A stretch of 64,000 nt of DNA, from assembly GCF_900639985.1 (NCBI RefSeq), contig NZ_CAAAIM010000001.1, forward strand, positions 806,001 to 870,000, read 5' to 3'. A model generated the notes under the pieces. That model saw only the letters and a list, made by a program, of their open reading frames with translations, did no database searches and was not told where the DNA came from. Shown here piece by piece: positions 17,997-25,539 of the stretch. Made by a program: the position numbers and the translations under genes. Every line of letters begins with the position of its first letter. The first letter of the stretch is position 1. Source of the stretch: Legionella rowbothamii (lineage in GTDB: Bacteria; Pseudomonadota; Gammaproteobacteria; Legionellales; Legionellaceae).

Positions 17997-18618
17997 AAAT
18001 GTCTTGGTCAGTACAGAAGTAATTTATTTAAACCAGGAGGCTCCTGAGCTAATTGACACGGTTCCTCCTGAGACACCCACTGTAGATGAATCACAATGCG
18101 AACTAATTCGCCAAGAGGCTTATGAGCAAGGGTATTTAGCAGGAATGACTGAGGAGCAGGCTCGCCTCGGACAAGAAAAGAGCCAAAACCAACAGCAATT
18201 AGAACAAATGCTGGCATCGCTCCCCCAAGCAGTAGCACAAAATCGTCTAGATTTGGCTAATGAAATTGCCGATATTGTATTGCTAATCAGCAAACAGTTT
18301 TTTGTGGAAAACAGCAATAATCAACAAGCACTCAGTCAGCAAATCAACCACATTCTTACGCAATTAAATGACAAACAATCAGTTGAGCTTTACTTGCATC
18401 CACAAGACATTGTGGCCTTACAAAACGGCACCATGCAATTAAGTGCAGCGCATTTAAATGGCTTAAAAATAAAAACCGATGAATCGCTTGCCTTAGGAGG
18501 TTATGTGCTTAAAACCAACCATGGTATTTTTGACGCCAGTATCGAAAAACAAATCGATAAGCTCAAAGAAGTATTACTGCAATTAAAGCAGCGAGGCGCT
18601 CATGCATCCATGGATTAA
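17980..18618 (+). CDS. fliH: Flagellar export ATPase regulator FliH
   Basis: FliH forms a stalk linking the ATPase FliI to the C-ring. The 212-residue protein has the motif EAYEQGYLAGMTEEQARLG (the Gly-rich repeat-bearing segment of FliH is short here), a Gln-rich coiled region, and a C-terminal domain VELYLHPQDIVAL with GGYVLKTNHGIFDASIEKQID typical of FliH/SctL. I chose the ATG at 17980, with TGGAGGTG upstream, over the longer frame from 17959. It overlaps the upstream gene by 17 bases and fliI by 17 bases. Confidence 0.88.
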   Translation: MATLHKNVLVSTEVIYLNQEAPELIDTVPPETPTVDESQCELIRQEAYEQGYLAGMTEEQARLGQEKSQNQQQLEQMLASLPQAVAQNRLDLANEIADIVLLISKQFFVENSNNQQALSQQINHILTQLNDKQSVELYLHPQDIVALQNGTMQLSAAHLNGLKIKTDESLALGGYVLKTNHGIFDASIEKQIDKLKEVLLQLKQRGAHASMD

Positions 18619-19894
18619 TGAACTCTTAGCCGTTGAACGTTTAGGAGAAATTGAGCAATTCATTGGCTTAAAGCTAGTTGCCAATGGGCCGCCACAAACC
18701 TTTATTGGTGAGGTCTGTGACATACTAGATCAACATCATCAATTAATTATGCAAGCTGAGGTCCTTGGTTTTGAACAAGGAAAAGTCTATCTTATGCCCT
18801 ATGATTCTGCTCCGGTCTGCATGGGCTACAAAGTACGGGCAACGGGAAATCCATTAAGTATTGCGGTAGGTGATTCTTTATTAGGTCATGCCGTTGACGC
18901 CTTTGCGAAACCAATTGATACGCGTTTACGTTTACACAATAAACAACGTGTATTTACACAAAATAAAAAAATTAATCCCTTTAACCGTTTGCCAATTAGT
19001 CAGCGTTTAAGTACGGGAATCCAGACTATAGACGCTTTACTTCCCTTAGGGAAAGGGCAGCGAATTGGGATTTTTGCAGGTAGTGGTGTGGGAAAAAGTA
19101 CCCTGCTGGGCAACATGGTGCAAAACCTGCAAACGGATATTAATGTGATTGCCTTAATTGGTGAGCGTGGCCGCGAGGTCAATGACTTTATCCACAATCA
19201 TTTGGATGAACCCACCTTAAGAAAATCCGTGCTGGTAGTTTCTTGCAGTGATGAATCCGCTTTGATGCGTCGTCAGGCCGTATATACCGCCACTGCAATT
19301 GCGGAATACTTTTGCCAACAAGGCAAACACGTCATGTTATTTATGGACTCTATTACCCGTTTTGCCATGGCCCAACGAGAAATTGGACTAAGTTTAGGGG
19401 AGCCCCCTACTGCACGCGGTTACACTCCCAGCGTTTTCGCGCTTCTTCCTGGCATTGTTGAACGTACGGGAAATTTTAAGGATCAAGGAAGCATTAGTGC
19501 GGTTTATACGGTTTTGGTTGAAGGGGATGATTTTAACGAGCCCTTAGCTGATCACATGCGTGCACTTCTTGATGGACATATTGTCCTCACTCGCGAATTG
19601 GCACAACGTGGTCACTATCCTGCGATTTCAATTCTGCAAAGTGTCTCTCGACTGGCTAAGCATTTGGTGAGTGCGGAAGAGCAGCAACTCATGAATCAGA
19701 TTTTCGCCACGTTAAGCATTTATGAACAAAATAAAGATTTGATTGACTTGGGTGCTTATAAGCCTGGGAATAATGCCTTGCTAGATGCTGCGGTTCAACG
19801 CATGCCTGCAATCAATGAGCTACTCATTCAAGATACGAAACGGTCTTTATCCTTTACTGAACTCATGCAACGTTTTAAAGAGATTTTATTATGA
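18602..19894 (+). CDS. fliI: Flagellar export ATPase FliI
   Basis: This is an F1-beta-like ATPase that unfolds or releases substrates at the export gate. The 430-residue protein has Walker A (AGSGVGKST, residues 159-167), the ERGREVNDF segment, Walker B with VMLFMDSITRFAMAQREIGL, and the type III family segment EPPTARGYTPSVFALLP. All catalytic motifs are intact, so the system should be energised. It overlaps fliH and fliJ. Confidence 0.96.
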   Translation: MHPWINELLAVERLGEIEQFIGLKLVANGPPQTFIGEVCDILDQHHQLIMQAEVLGFEQGKVYLMPYDSAPVCMGYKVRATGNPLSIAVGDSLLGHAVDAFAKPIDTRLRLHNKQRVFTQNKKINPFNRLPISQRLSTGIQTIDALLPLGKGQRIGIFAGSGVGKSTLLGNMVQNLQTDINVIALIGERGREVNDFIHNHLDEPTLRKSVLVVSCSDESALMRRQAVYTATAIAEYFCQQGKHVMLFMDSITRFAMAQREIGLSLGEPPTARGYTPSVFALLPGIVERTGNFKDQGSISAVYTVLVEGDDFNEPLADHMRALLDGHIVLTRELAQRGHYPAISILQSVSRLAKHLVSAEEQQLMNQIFATLSIYEQNKDLIDLGAYKPGNNALLDAAVQRMPAINELLIQDTKRSLSFTELMQRFKEILL

Positions 19895-20301
19895 ACCAAT
19901 CACTTACAGCACTGATGACTAAATTAAACTGGCAACTTAATGAGCTTCATTCGCAATTACACGAGACACAAAATCAATTACACAAAGTGCGCCAAGAGAT
20001 AGAGGCGCTGGATGAGCAAATACAACAAGCAGGAATTAATTCGTTAACGATTAATCCTGATTTTGAAATCAACCGGCTCAATTTTATAACACAACAACAT
20101 GAAAAAAAGGAAGAGTTGAATATGACGCTGAAACAGCATCAAGACACAGAACAGAATGTGGAAGAAAAAATGCAGCGCATTAAAACAGAATTAAAGATGT
20201 TAGAAAAATATTTGGAGCGTGAACAGGCTGAGCTCAAGGAGCAACAGAAGAAAGCAGAAAATAATGCCTTGGATGAGTGGGTTATTCAACGGGGGCAATG
20301 A
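19891..20301 (+). CDS. fliJ: Flagellar export chaperone FliJ
   Basis: The 136-residue protein is almost entirely an antiparallel coiled coil, rich in Glu, Gln and Lys, as expected for FliJ, the central stalk of the FliI hexamer. Identification rests on position directly after fliI (ATGA overlap), size and coiled-coil character; sequence conservation in this family is poor. Confidence 0.82.
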   Translation: MNQSLTALMTKLNWQLNELHSQLHETQNQLHKVRQEIEALDEQIQQAGINSLTINPDFEINRLNFITQQHEKKEELNMTLKQHQDTEQNVEEKMQRIKTELKMLEKYLEREQAELKEQQKKAENNALDEWVIQRGQ

Positions 20302-20346
20302 CATGGAATTCAGATCAGCCTGAGGTATGTATTATTTAATAGGAAC

Positions 20347-21006
20347 ATGATGAAAATTATTGAATCACTACCGCAATGCCAAGAGCAGGCAAAACGGCAT
20401 ACCAATCAGTATTCATCTGCTGACTTTGAACATTGGTTAAATAATCCAGCCAAGCAAAGTACAGGGGATGAGTATTATTGGCAGCACCAAACTCAGTTAC
20501 AACACTCTGAGCTGCACTTTGATGCGAAGCCACTGCAGACACCGCAAACAGAGCGAGCACTCCCTAAGGAAAATGCACCGGTGTGCTCTACGTCTGCCCA
20601 AGTTCGGGAATCTCAATATATTGAATTCCAAAATGCATTGATGACGGCAACGGATAACACCGCATCACCGTATTCGCCTGAAAATAAATTTATGCCGTTT
20701 ATGATTGAGCTGGAACAAACCCTAGAACAATCATCGTTGCCTATGCTACTGCATACGAGTCAATTCACACAGGATAGATTAGCAATTAAAGAGACAAATA
20801 GTATTTCATATAGCATGACGACGCGCGCCACACCATTTAAAAACAGTCACTTGTTTATTCAGGGAGACCAAGCAGAGCTCTCTTTAAATCTGCACACATT
20901 AGATAAATACGAACAAAATGAGCTGGTGCAACTCATTCAAAATTATTTAAAGAAAAGAGGCTTGGTTTTAAGCCGTTTGATTATTAATGGAGTAAATAAT
21001 GACTGA
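20347..21006 (+). CDS. fliK: Hook-length control protein FliK-like (diverged)
   Basis: The gene occupies the fliK slot between fliJ and flgD. At 219 residues it is about half the usual FliK (375-400). The N-terminal two thirds are low-complexity and polar, as in FliK rulers. The C-terminal 50 residues (FIQGDQAELSLNLHTLDKY, then ELVQLIQNYLKKRGL) resemble a shortened FliK/SctP switch domain. FliK measures hook length and triggers the FlhB switch. The sequence match is weak, so this is a positional call. Two adjacent ATG codons offer starts at 20347 and 20350. Confidence 0.6.
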   Translation: MMKIIESLPQCQEQAKRHTNQYSSADFEHWLNNPAKQSTGDEYYWQHQTQLQHSELHFDAKPLQTPQTERALPKENAPVCSTSAQVRESQYIEFQNALMTATDNTASPYSPENKFMPFMIELEQTLEQSSLPMLLHTSQFTQDRLAIKETNSISYSMTTRATPFKNSHLFIQGDQAELSLNLHTLDKYEQNELVQLIQNYLKKRGLVLSRLIINGVNND

Positions 21007-21367
21007 ACCAGTTGAGGCTGTAAACATGGGCCAAGATGAGTACATGAAATTATTCATGCAAGAACTGACCTATCAAGATCCGTTAAAACCGATAGATAAC
21101 CGTGAATTTATGGCACAGATGGCGCAATTTTCTTCTTTGCAACAGGCGGTTGGAACTAATAGCGGAGTACAACAGCTATTAAAATTGGCAGAGGAAAATC
21201 GTGGCCTTAATCTTTTAGGTAGAAAAGTCAAAATAGACGGACAGGCTCTATCAGGCGAAGTTAAATCGGTGCTTTTACAGCAAAATGGGGCGATAGAAAT
21301 TATGGTTTTGGTTGGGGGTGAGCATATCAAAGCAAAGTTGGATCAAGTTCTTGAGGTTGAAGTTTGA
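20999..21367 (+). CDS. flgD: Hook cap protein FlgD
   Basis: FlgD caps the growing hook and is needed for FlgE polymerisation. The 122-residue protein contains the diagnostic N-terminal segment QDEYMKLFMQELTYQDPLKP and REFMAQMAQFSSLQQ, then an LLGRKVKI block. Typical FlgD is 220 or more residues with C-terminal Ig-like and Tudor-like domains; here the C-terminal half is very short, as in Bacillus FlgD. It overlaps fliK by 8 bases. Confidence 0.92.
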   Translation: MTEPVEAVNMGQDEYMKLFMQELTYQDPLKPIDNREFMAQMAQFSSLQQAVGTNSGVQQLLKLAEENRGLNLLGRKVKIDGQALSGEVKSVLLQQNGAIEIMVLVGGEHIKAKLDQVLEVEV

Positions 21368-21533
21368 GTGCCTCTTGCACGGGTATGTCATCTAGCATGC
21401 CGAACTACCCGGTCAAGCTGTGGTAATTTGGCATTCTAAGAGAGCAAGGGAAACATAGGACTGATTGAAAGGCTGGACCAAGGGAGTTTCGGTCGAGTGA
21501 TGAAATAAAACTTAACGTCTTAAAAGGAAAAAA
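21368..21533. other. Gap between flgD and flgE with a palindromic repeat
   Basis: At 166 bp this is the only long gap inside the cluster. It contains a family B palindrome (21406-21431) and ends with the strong ribosome binding site AAAAGGAAAAAA of flgE. It may hold a secondary promoter or attenuate transcription of the flgE-fliP part; no clear -35/-10 pair was seen. Confidence 0.45.
21406..21431. repeat. Dispersed palindrome, family B copy inside the flagellar-type cluster
   Basis: The sequence TACCCGGTCAAGCTGTGGTA is followed by ATTTGG. It matches the copy at 6041 around GGTCAAGCTG and is less symmetrical. Confidence 0.5.
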
Positions 21534-22778
21534 ATGACAAGTACTTATTACAGCAGTCTCTCGGGAATGCTTGCTGCAAGTTACGGATTGCAAAATACTT
21601 CGAACAATATAGCGAATATGCAAAGCCATGGTTTTAAACGTAGTGATGTATTCTATTCCTCTTTAGGTAATGGTCATGGGGAGGAAGGAAACGGTCATGG
21701 TGTGCGTGTTCAAGGTACTTCGATTAATTTTAAGGGTGGTAATCATCAAGAAAGCGGTTCTGGTTCTGATTTAGCCCTCGTGGGCAACGGTTTTTTTGTA
21801 GTTAGACTAAAGAATAATGAATTGGTTTATACCCGAGATGGGCATTTCGAATTTAAAGATGGGGTTTTAACTGATTATAAAACAGGTGGGCAAGTGCAAG
21901 GCTATGACCATTCTGGCAATTTGGCTCCTATCTATGAGCAAGGGCCTAAAATTTCTGCAGGTAAAGCCACTAAAAATGTTTTTATACATGGTCAATTTAT
22001 ACCTCAAGAAAAAAACCCAAAAACGCCTATGTCTACCTATGAAGATATCACCTTTAAACTAAAAAACATTTATGATGCGCAAGGAAATCCTCATACCATC
22101 ACCCTAAGATTTACAGGTGCAGAAATACCACAGCAAACTACTGCACCAACAGAATGGATGTTAACAGGTATCCAATATGATGGTGAAAAGGAAATTTCGA
22201 TCTCATCGGGGCAAATAATAAAATTTAATGACATTGGTGCTTTTCCCAAGGGTATTATCTCAGAATACAGCACGATTCAATTATCTTTAAATGGCCAACC
22301 CCTCTCTGTCTACTTTGGAGATGCTAATAATGGGCAAAATGAATACGTAGAACTAGGGAGCCCCTCTACCAATCAATCAACAGACACCACCATTGAAATC
22401 CACAAAAACGATGGTTACCCCAAAGGCGAACAAAATGAAATTAGGATTGATGAAGAAGGCCTAATTTCCTACCACTATAATAACGGACAAATCATTAAAG
22501 GCATCTACATAGGCATGGCCTCTTTTGATGATATGGAAAACAATTTAATACAAACGCAAGACAATTTTTTTCGCGCAAAAACTACGCAGGGTATTCATTA
22601 TGGACACGCAAATACCAAAAAATTAGAAGCTATTCAATCTGGTTATTTAGAAGGTTCTAACGTCGATCCCACCGTGGAATTCGCCAATATTGTCGTGTTA
22701 CAAAGAATGTTCCAGGCCTGCTCGCAGATTATGGATATAGACAAACAATTATTAGAAGAGTTAGAAACTAAATTATGA
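21534..22778 (+). CDS. flgE: Flagellar hook protein FlgE
   Basis: FlgE polymerises into the hook. The 414-residue protein begins TSTYYSSLSGMLAASYGLQN and NNIANMQSHGFKRSDV, has SDLALVGNGFFVVR and LVYTRDGHFEF in the middle, and ends with SGYLEGSNVDPTVEFANIV and a terminal helix. This is the hook-family architecture with a large variable central region (about residues 140-300). Its presence shows the machine can extend a hook beyond the outer membrane. No hook-filament junction proteins (FlgK, FlgL) follow. Confidence 0.94.
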   Translation: MTSTYYSSLSGMLAASYGLQNTSNNIANMQSHGFKRSDVFYSSLGNGHGEEGNGHGVRVQGTSINFKGGNHQESGSGSDLALVGNGFFVVRLKNNELVYTRDGHFEFKDGVLTDYKTGGQVQGYDHSGNLAPIYEQGPKISAGKATKNVFIHGQFIPQEKNPKTPMSTYEDITFKLKNIYDAQGNPHTITLRFTGAEIPQQTTAPTEWMLTGIQYDGEKEISISSGQIIKFNDIGAFPKGIISEYSTIQLSLNGQPLSVYFGDANNGQNEYVELGSPSTNQSTDTTIEIHKNDGYPKGEQNEIRIDEEGLISYHYNNGQIIKGIYIGMASFDDMENNLIQTQDNFFRAKTTQGIHYGHANTKKLEAIQSGYLEGSNVDPTVEFANIVVLQRMFQACSQIMDIDKQLLEELETKL

Positions 22779-23482
22779 AGCCCTATCGATTAATTAATGT
22801 GGTAGAACTGCACCAATTAACCCAACAATTTAAACAAAAACTCGATGCTTGGAATGAGGAGTACTGTTGCACTCCTATTGACTTGCATCTGGCCATGACA
22901 CCTAAAAACTACCACGTAGAACAAGCCTCCATGCTTCAGGGGCATAACGGTGTACTTGGCTGCCTTGAAGGTGGTTATTTAAATGTGCTCAACCATGCAC
23001 TATTCGGTAGTAAACAATCTAGTTTTGATGCAGCGAGCAAAGACCTTCTATTAAAACTGTTAAATAAGTTTTTCCAGCTTGAGGAATGTATGCTGCAAGC
23101 ATATCAGGGAGAAAATCCAGACTGGTTTTATGCTGGTTCAACGAGTGTGCTCCTTACCTTCACTTGTGAACAAAGCAATTTCACGCTGATCGTGAACCCT
23201 GATTGGGTTTATCAACAACTTCCTGCATCTCAAAGAAAAGCTCCCCCATTGAGTTCCCTTGATGAAGCATTAGCGGAACAAAACATTCATTTAGCACTAG
23301 AACTTAGTTCCAGTAATTTATCGATAAAAAGTCTTGTGGGATTACAAGTCGGTGACGTACTTAGCACCAAACACCCAATCACCGAACCACTAAAAGTAAC
23401 CCGAGGAAAAGAATTATTCGCTGAGGCTGAATTAGGCCAATCCGCATCCCATAAATCAATTGTATTAAAGAGGAAATCATGA
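22775..23482 (+). CDS. fliM: Reduced FliM / SctQ-like C-ring protein
   Basis: This 235-residue protein lies directly before fliN. A SpoA-type domain occupies about residues 170-230 (LSIKSLVGLQVGDVLSTKHP, then AEAELGQ), and a diverged N-terminal domain includes LTFTCEQSNFTLIVNPDWVYQQL. Flagellar FliM is about 330 residues with an N-terminal CheY-binding motif (LSQxEIDALL) and a GGxG-bearing middle domain that binds FliG. Neither motif is visible here. In size and architecture it resembles SctQ of injectisomes. FliM is the positional name; the function is probably a sorting platform. Confidence 0.72.
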   Translation: MKPYRLINVVELHQLTQQFKQKLDAWNEEYCCTPIDLHLAMTPKNYHVEQASMLQGHNGVLGCLEGGYLNVLNHALFGSKQSSFDAASKDLLLKLLNKFFQLEECMLQAYQGENPDWFYAGSTSVLLTFTCEQSNFTLIVNPDWVYQQLPASQRKAPPLSSLDEALAEQNIHLALELSSSNLSIKSLVGLQVGDVLSTKHPITEPLKVTRGKELFAEAELGQSASHKSIVLKRKS

Positions 23483-23781
23483 GCATTACGGTAAAAAAAG
23501 TTAATTTAAAAGAACATGCCCAACAAGCTGAAGGCCAATTCCTTAATCAAAACTATCTAGGCTTAGTTGGTGATATTGAAGTGCAATGCACTGTACGTAT
23601 TGGTACTTTAAATCTAAGTATTGCCAAATTAAAGGAGCTCAAATCCGGTTATGAATTACTGCTTGATCAAAAAACAGATGAACCCGTGGAAATTCTGTTA
23701 AATGATCGCGTAATTGCTCGCGGTGAATTAATGAGCCATGAGGACCATTTCGCAGTACAGATTACGGAAATTAATGCATGA
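23479..23781 (+). CDS. fliN: C-ring protein FliN
   Basis: The 100-residue protein is a single SpoA domain: VGDIEVQCTVRIGTLNLSIAKLKELKSGYELLLD, split by the family into the strand pairs, followed by EPVEILLNDRVIARGEL and FAVQITEI. FliN stacks beneath FliM and anchors FliH-FliI. It is slightly shorter than E. coli FliN (137) because the N-terminal extension is reduced. It overlaps fliM and fliO by ATGA. Confidence 0.9.
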   Translation: MSITVKKVNLKEHAQQAEGQFLNQNYLGLVGDIEVQCTVRIGTLNLSIAKLKELKSGYELLLDQKTDEPVEILLNDRVIARGELMSHEDHFAVQITEINA

Positions 23782-24125
23782 ATAACACAGTAATAAAACA
23801 AAGCTGGCTGCTATTGGGCTTGCTAATTGCACCAGCACTTCATGCCCAGAATACTCTGGCATTTAAGCAGGATCCAATCGCCCAGATCCACTGGATTCCT
23901 TATTTAGTTGTTTTGTTAATCCTCCTCGTAATACTTTCATTCCTAGCAAAGCGCTCGAAAGGATTAGTAAAAAAACCAACCCAATATCAGCTCATTGAGA
24001 AAATCTCTGTACATCATAAAATGCAAGTTTACATCCTTGATTATCAGGGACAACGATTTTTAATTGCCGACAATCAAAATGCCTTAGCCATTCATCCAAT
24101 TCAAGAGGTCAAACCTTCATCATGA
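23778..24125 (+). CDS. fliO: Flagellar biogenesis protein FliO
   Basis: This 115-residue bitopic protein has a signal-like N-terminus (ends near LHAQN), a central membrane helix at about residues 40-58 (YLVVLLILLVILSFLA), and a cytoplasmic tail with YQLIEKISVHHKMQVYILDY, as in FliO. FliO is a scaffold for FliP assembly. It overlaps fliP by ATGA. Confidence 0.87.
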   Translation: MNNTVIKQSWLLLGLLIAPALHAQNTLAFKQDPIAQIHWIPYLVVLLILLVILSFLAKRSKGLVKKPTQYQLIEKISVHHKMQVYILDYQGQRFLIADNQNALAIHPIQEVKPSS

Positions 24126-24853
24126 TGTTGCAGCGTATTATTTTCTGTTTTATTTTATTTTGTCCGTTAACGGTACTTGCAGCCTCTGGAACTAATATAG
24201 GCCCAATCCATTTAGAGCAGGATAATATTTCTCCAGCACTGCAAGCATTCGCTCTACTTACAGTTTTAAGTTTGGCGCCTAGTATTTTAATTATGTTGTC
24301 TTCGTTTACACGCATTGTGGTCGTGCTTTCCATGCTGCGTAATGCGTTGGGATTACAGCAGACACCACCGAATACGGTGATTATCAGTCTATCTTTATTC
24401 CTGACCTTGTTTACCATGATGCCGGTAGCTAAAACCATCTATACTGAAGCATATCAACCCTATGAATCTCATCAAATTACTACAGAAGCAGCACTCGATA
24501 ATGCCGTCAAACCCTTAAAAAAATTCATGCTGCAGCAAACTCGAGAAAAGGATATGAAAGTCATTTTGCAATTGGCAAAGGAACCATTGCCCTCCTCTAC
24601 AGAAGAAATTAAATTCTATCAATTGATTCCTGCTTTTATCCTCAGTGAATTGCAAACGGCCTTTCAAATTGGATTTATGATTTTTTTACCTTTCTTATTA
24701 GTTGATCTCATTGTTTCTGGAATTCTCATGACTGTTGGAATGATGATGATGCCTCCGATGAGCATTTCATTGCCGATTAAGATATTGCTGTTTGTTTTAA
24801 TTGATGGCTGGGATTTGGTTGTCCAGGCCTTAGTAGGAAGTTTTCAAATTTAA
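24122..24853 (+). CDS. fliP: Flagellar-type export gate protein FliP
   Basis: FliP is the main subunit of the export gate pore. The 243-residue protein has a signal peptide and the two conserved FliP blocks: SLAPSILIMLSSFTRIVVVL with LRNALGLQQTPPN, and a C-terminal AFQIGFMIFLPFLLVDLIVS with GMMMMPPM. It is full length. It is the last gene of the cluster; its usual partner fliQ opens the cluster at 7004. Confidence 0.96.
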   Translation: MMLQRIIFCFILFCPLTVLAASGTNIGPIHLEQDNISPALQAFALLTVLSLAPSILIMLSSFTRIVVVLSMLRNALGLQQTPPNTVIISLSLFLTLFTMMPVAKTIYTEAYQPYESHQITTEAALDNAVKPLKKFMLQQTREKDMKVILQLAKEPLPSSTEEIKFYQLIPAFILSELQTAFQIGFMIFLPFLLVDLIVSGILMTVGMMMMPPMSISLPIKILLFVLIDGWDLVVQALVGSFQI

Positions 24854-24877
24854 TTCTAGCCTATAACCTTACTTATA

Positions 24878-24920
24878 CCGCGACCCATATTAGGGCTACG
24901 CTAATACGGGCTACGTGCGG
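24878..24920. terminator. Palindromic repeat (family C) after fliP, possible terminator
   Basis: Arms CCGC...ATATTAG and CTAATACGGG...GCGG form an imperfect hairpin followed on the plus strand by AATAATGTTTTT. It lies between the convergent fliP and the 25-kb orphan gene. The arm GCTAATACGGGCTACGT recurs at 41733-41770, so this is a repeat that may also terminate transcription. Confidence 0.5.
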
Positions 24921-24934
24921 AATAATGTTTTTGC

Positions 24935-25450
24935 TTAATAGGAAAGACAGTAATACTCTTCTTCGTCCTCTGGATACTCATAATCATCAGTATACCCTGT
25001 AGTAAAATGAGCACCAGTAGCTGCAGAGCGAGTAATCACCGATGCAACGCTATGAGGAAAACTAAGAGCACCTAAAGTAGCGGCAACAATTGCCATCACT
25101 AATGTATTCCCAATAAATTGCAAAGTATCACTTACCAAATCAAATGCTTCGTTAGCAAGAGTCGGATCATCAAAGAGTGACGCGCCAACTGCAACTAATA
25201 GACAACCAATACCAAACGTTGCGGCAAGAGCTGCAGAAAATACGGAAAACACAGCAAGAGTTCCGCCAGCGAGAGGATAAACAACTGGTGCTATGAACTC
25301 GCCAACTGCATGAGCCACATTTTTATAGGGTGTAAAAAAACCAGGACGCGAGCTGTAGGTTTCAAGAGCTCTGCTCGCAATCTCTTCCATGTCCTTTGCA
25401 TCATTTGAAAATATATAATTTACTTCACGTTCGCCATATAGCCCAAGCAT
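24935..25450 (-). CDS. Uncharacterised membrane protein, paralogue 1
   Basis: I do not recognise a function. After a soluble N-terminal part with ALETYSSRPGFFTPYKN, two long hydrophobic stretches follow (VYPLAGGTLAVFSVFSAALA and the FIGNTLVMAIVAATLGALSF region), and the C-terminus is strikingly acidic and Tyr-rich (DDYEYPEDEEEYYC). It shares the RPGFFT-YKN motif and overall layout with the next upstream gene, so the two are tandem paralogues. The ATG at 25450 aligns with the paralogue start (both begin MLG) and has GGGGAA upstream; longer frames start at 25465 (ATG) or 25513 (TTG). The acidic tail could be a Dot/Icm secretion signal, which is speculative. Confidence 0.6.
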   Translation of the reverse strand: MLGLYGEREVNYIFSNDAKDMEEIASRALETYSSRPGFFTPYKNVAHAVGEFIAPVVYPLAGGTLAVFSVFSAALAATFGIGCLLVAVGASLFDDPTLANEAFDLVSDTLQFIGNTLVMAIVAATLGALSFPHSVASVITRSAATGAHFTTGYTDDYEYPEDEEEYYCLSY

Positions 25451-25539
25451 ACCGTTCCCCAGCATAGTGACCAAAAAATAATCATTATACGTTTTTGAAA
25501 AATATTGTGTCAAATAGAAAAATATTGCCTCATCAACCT

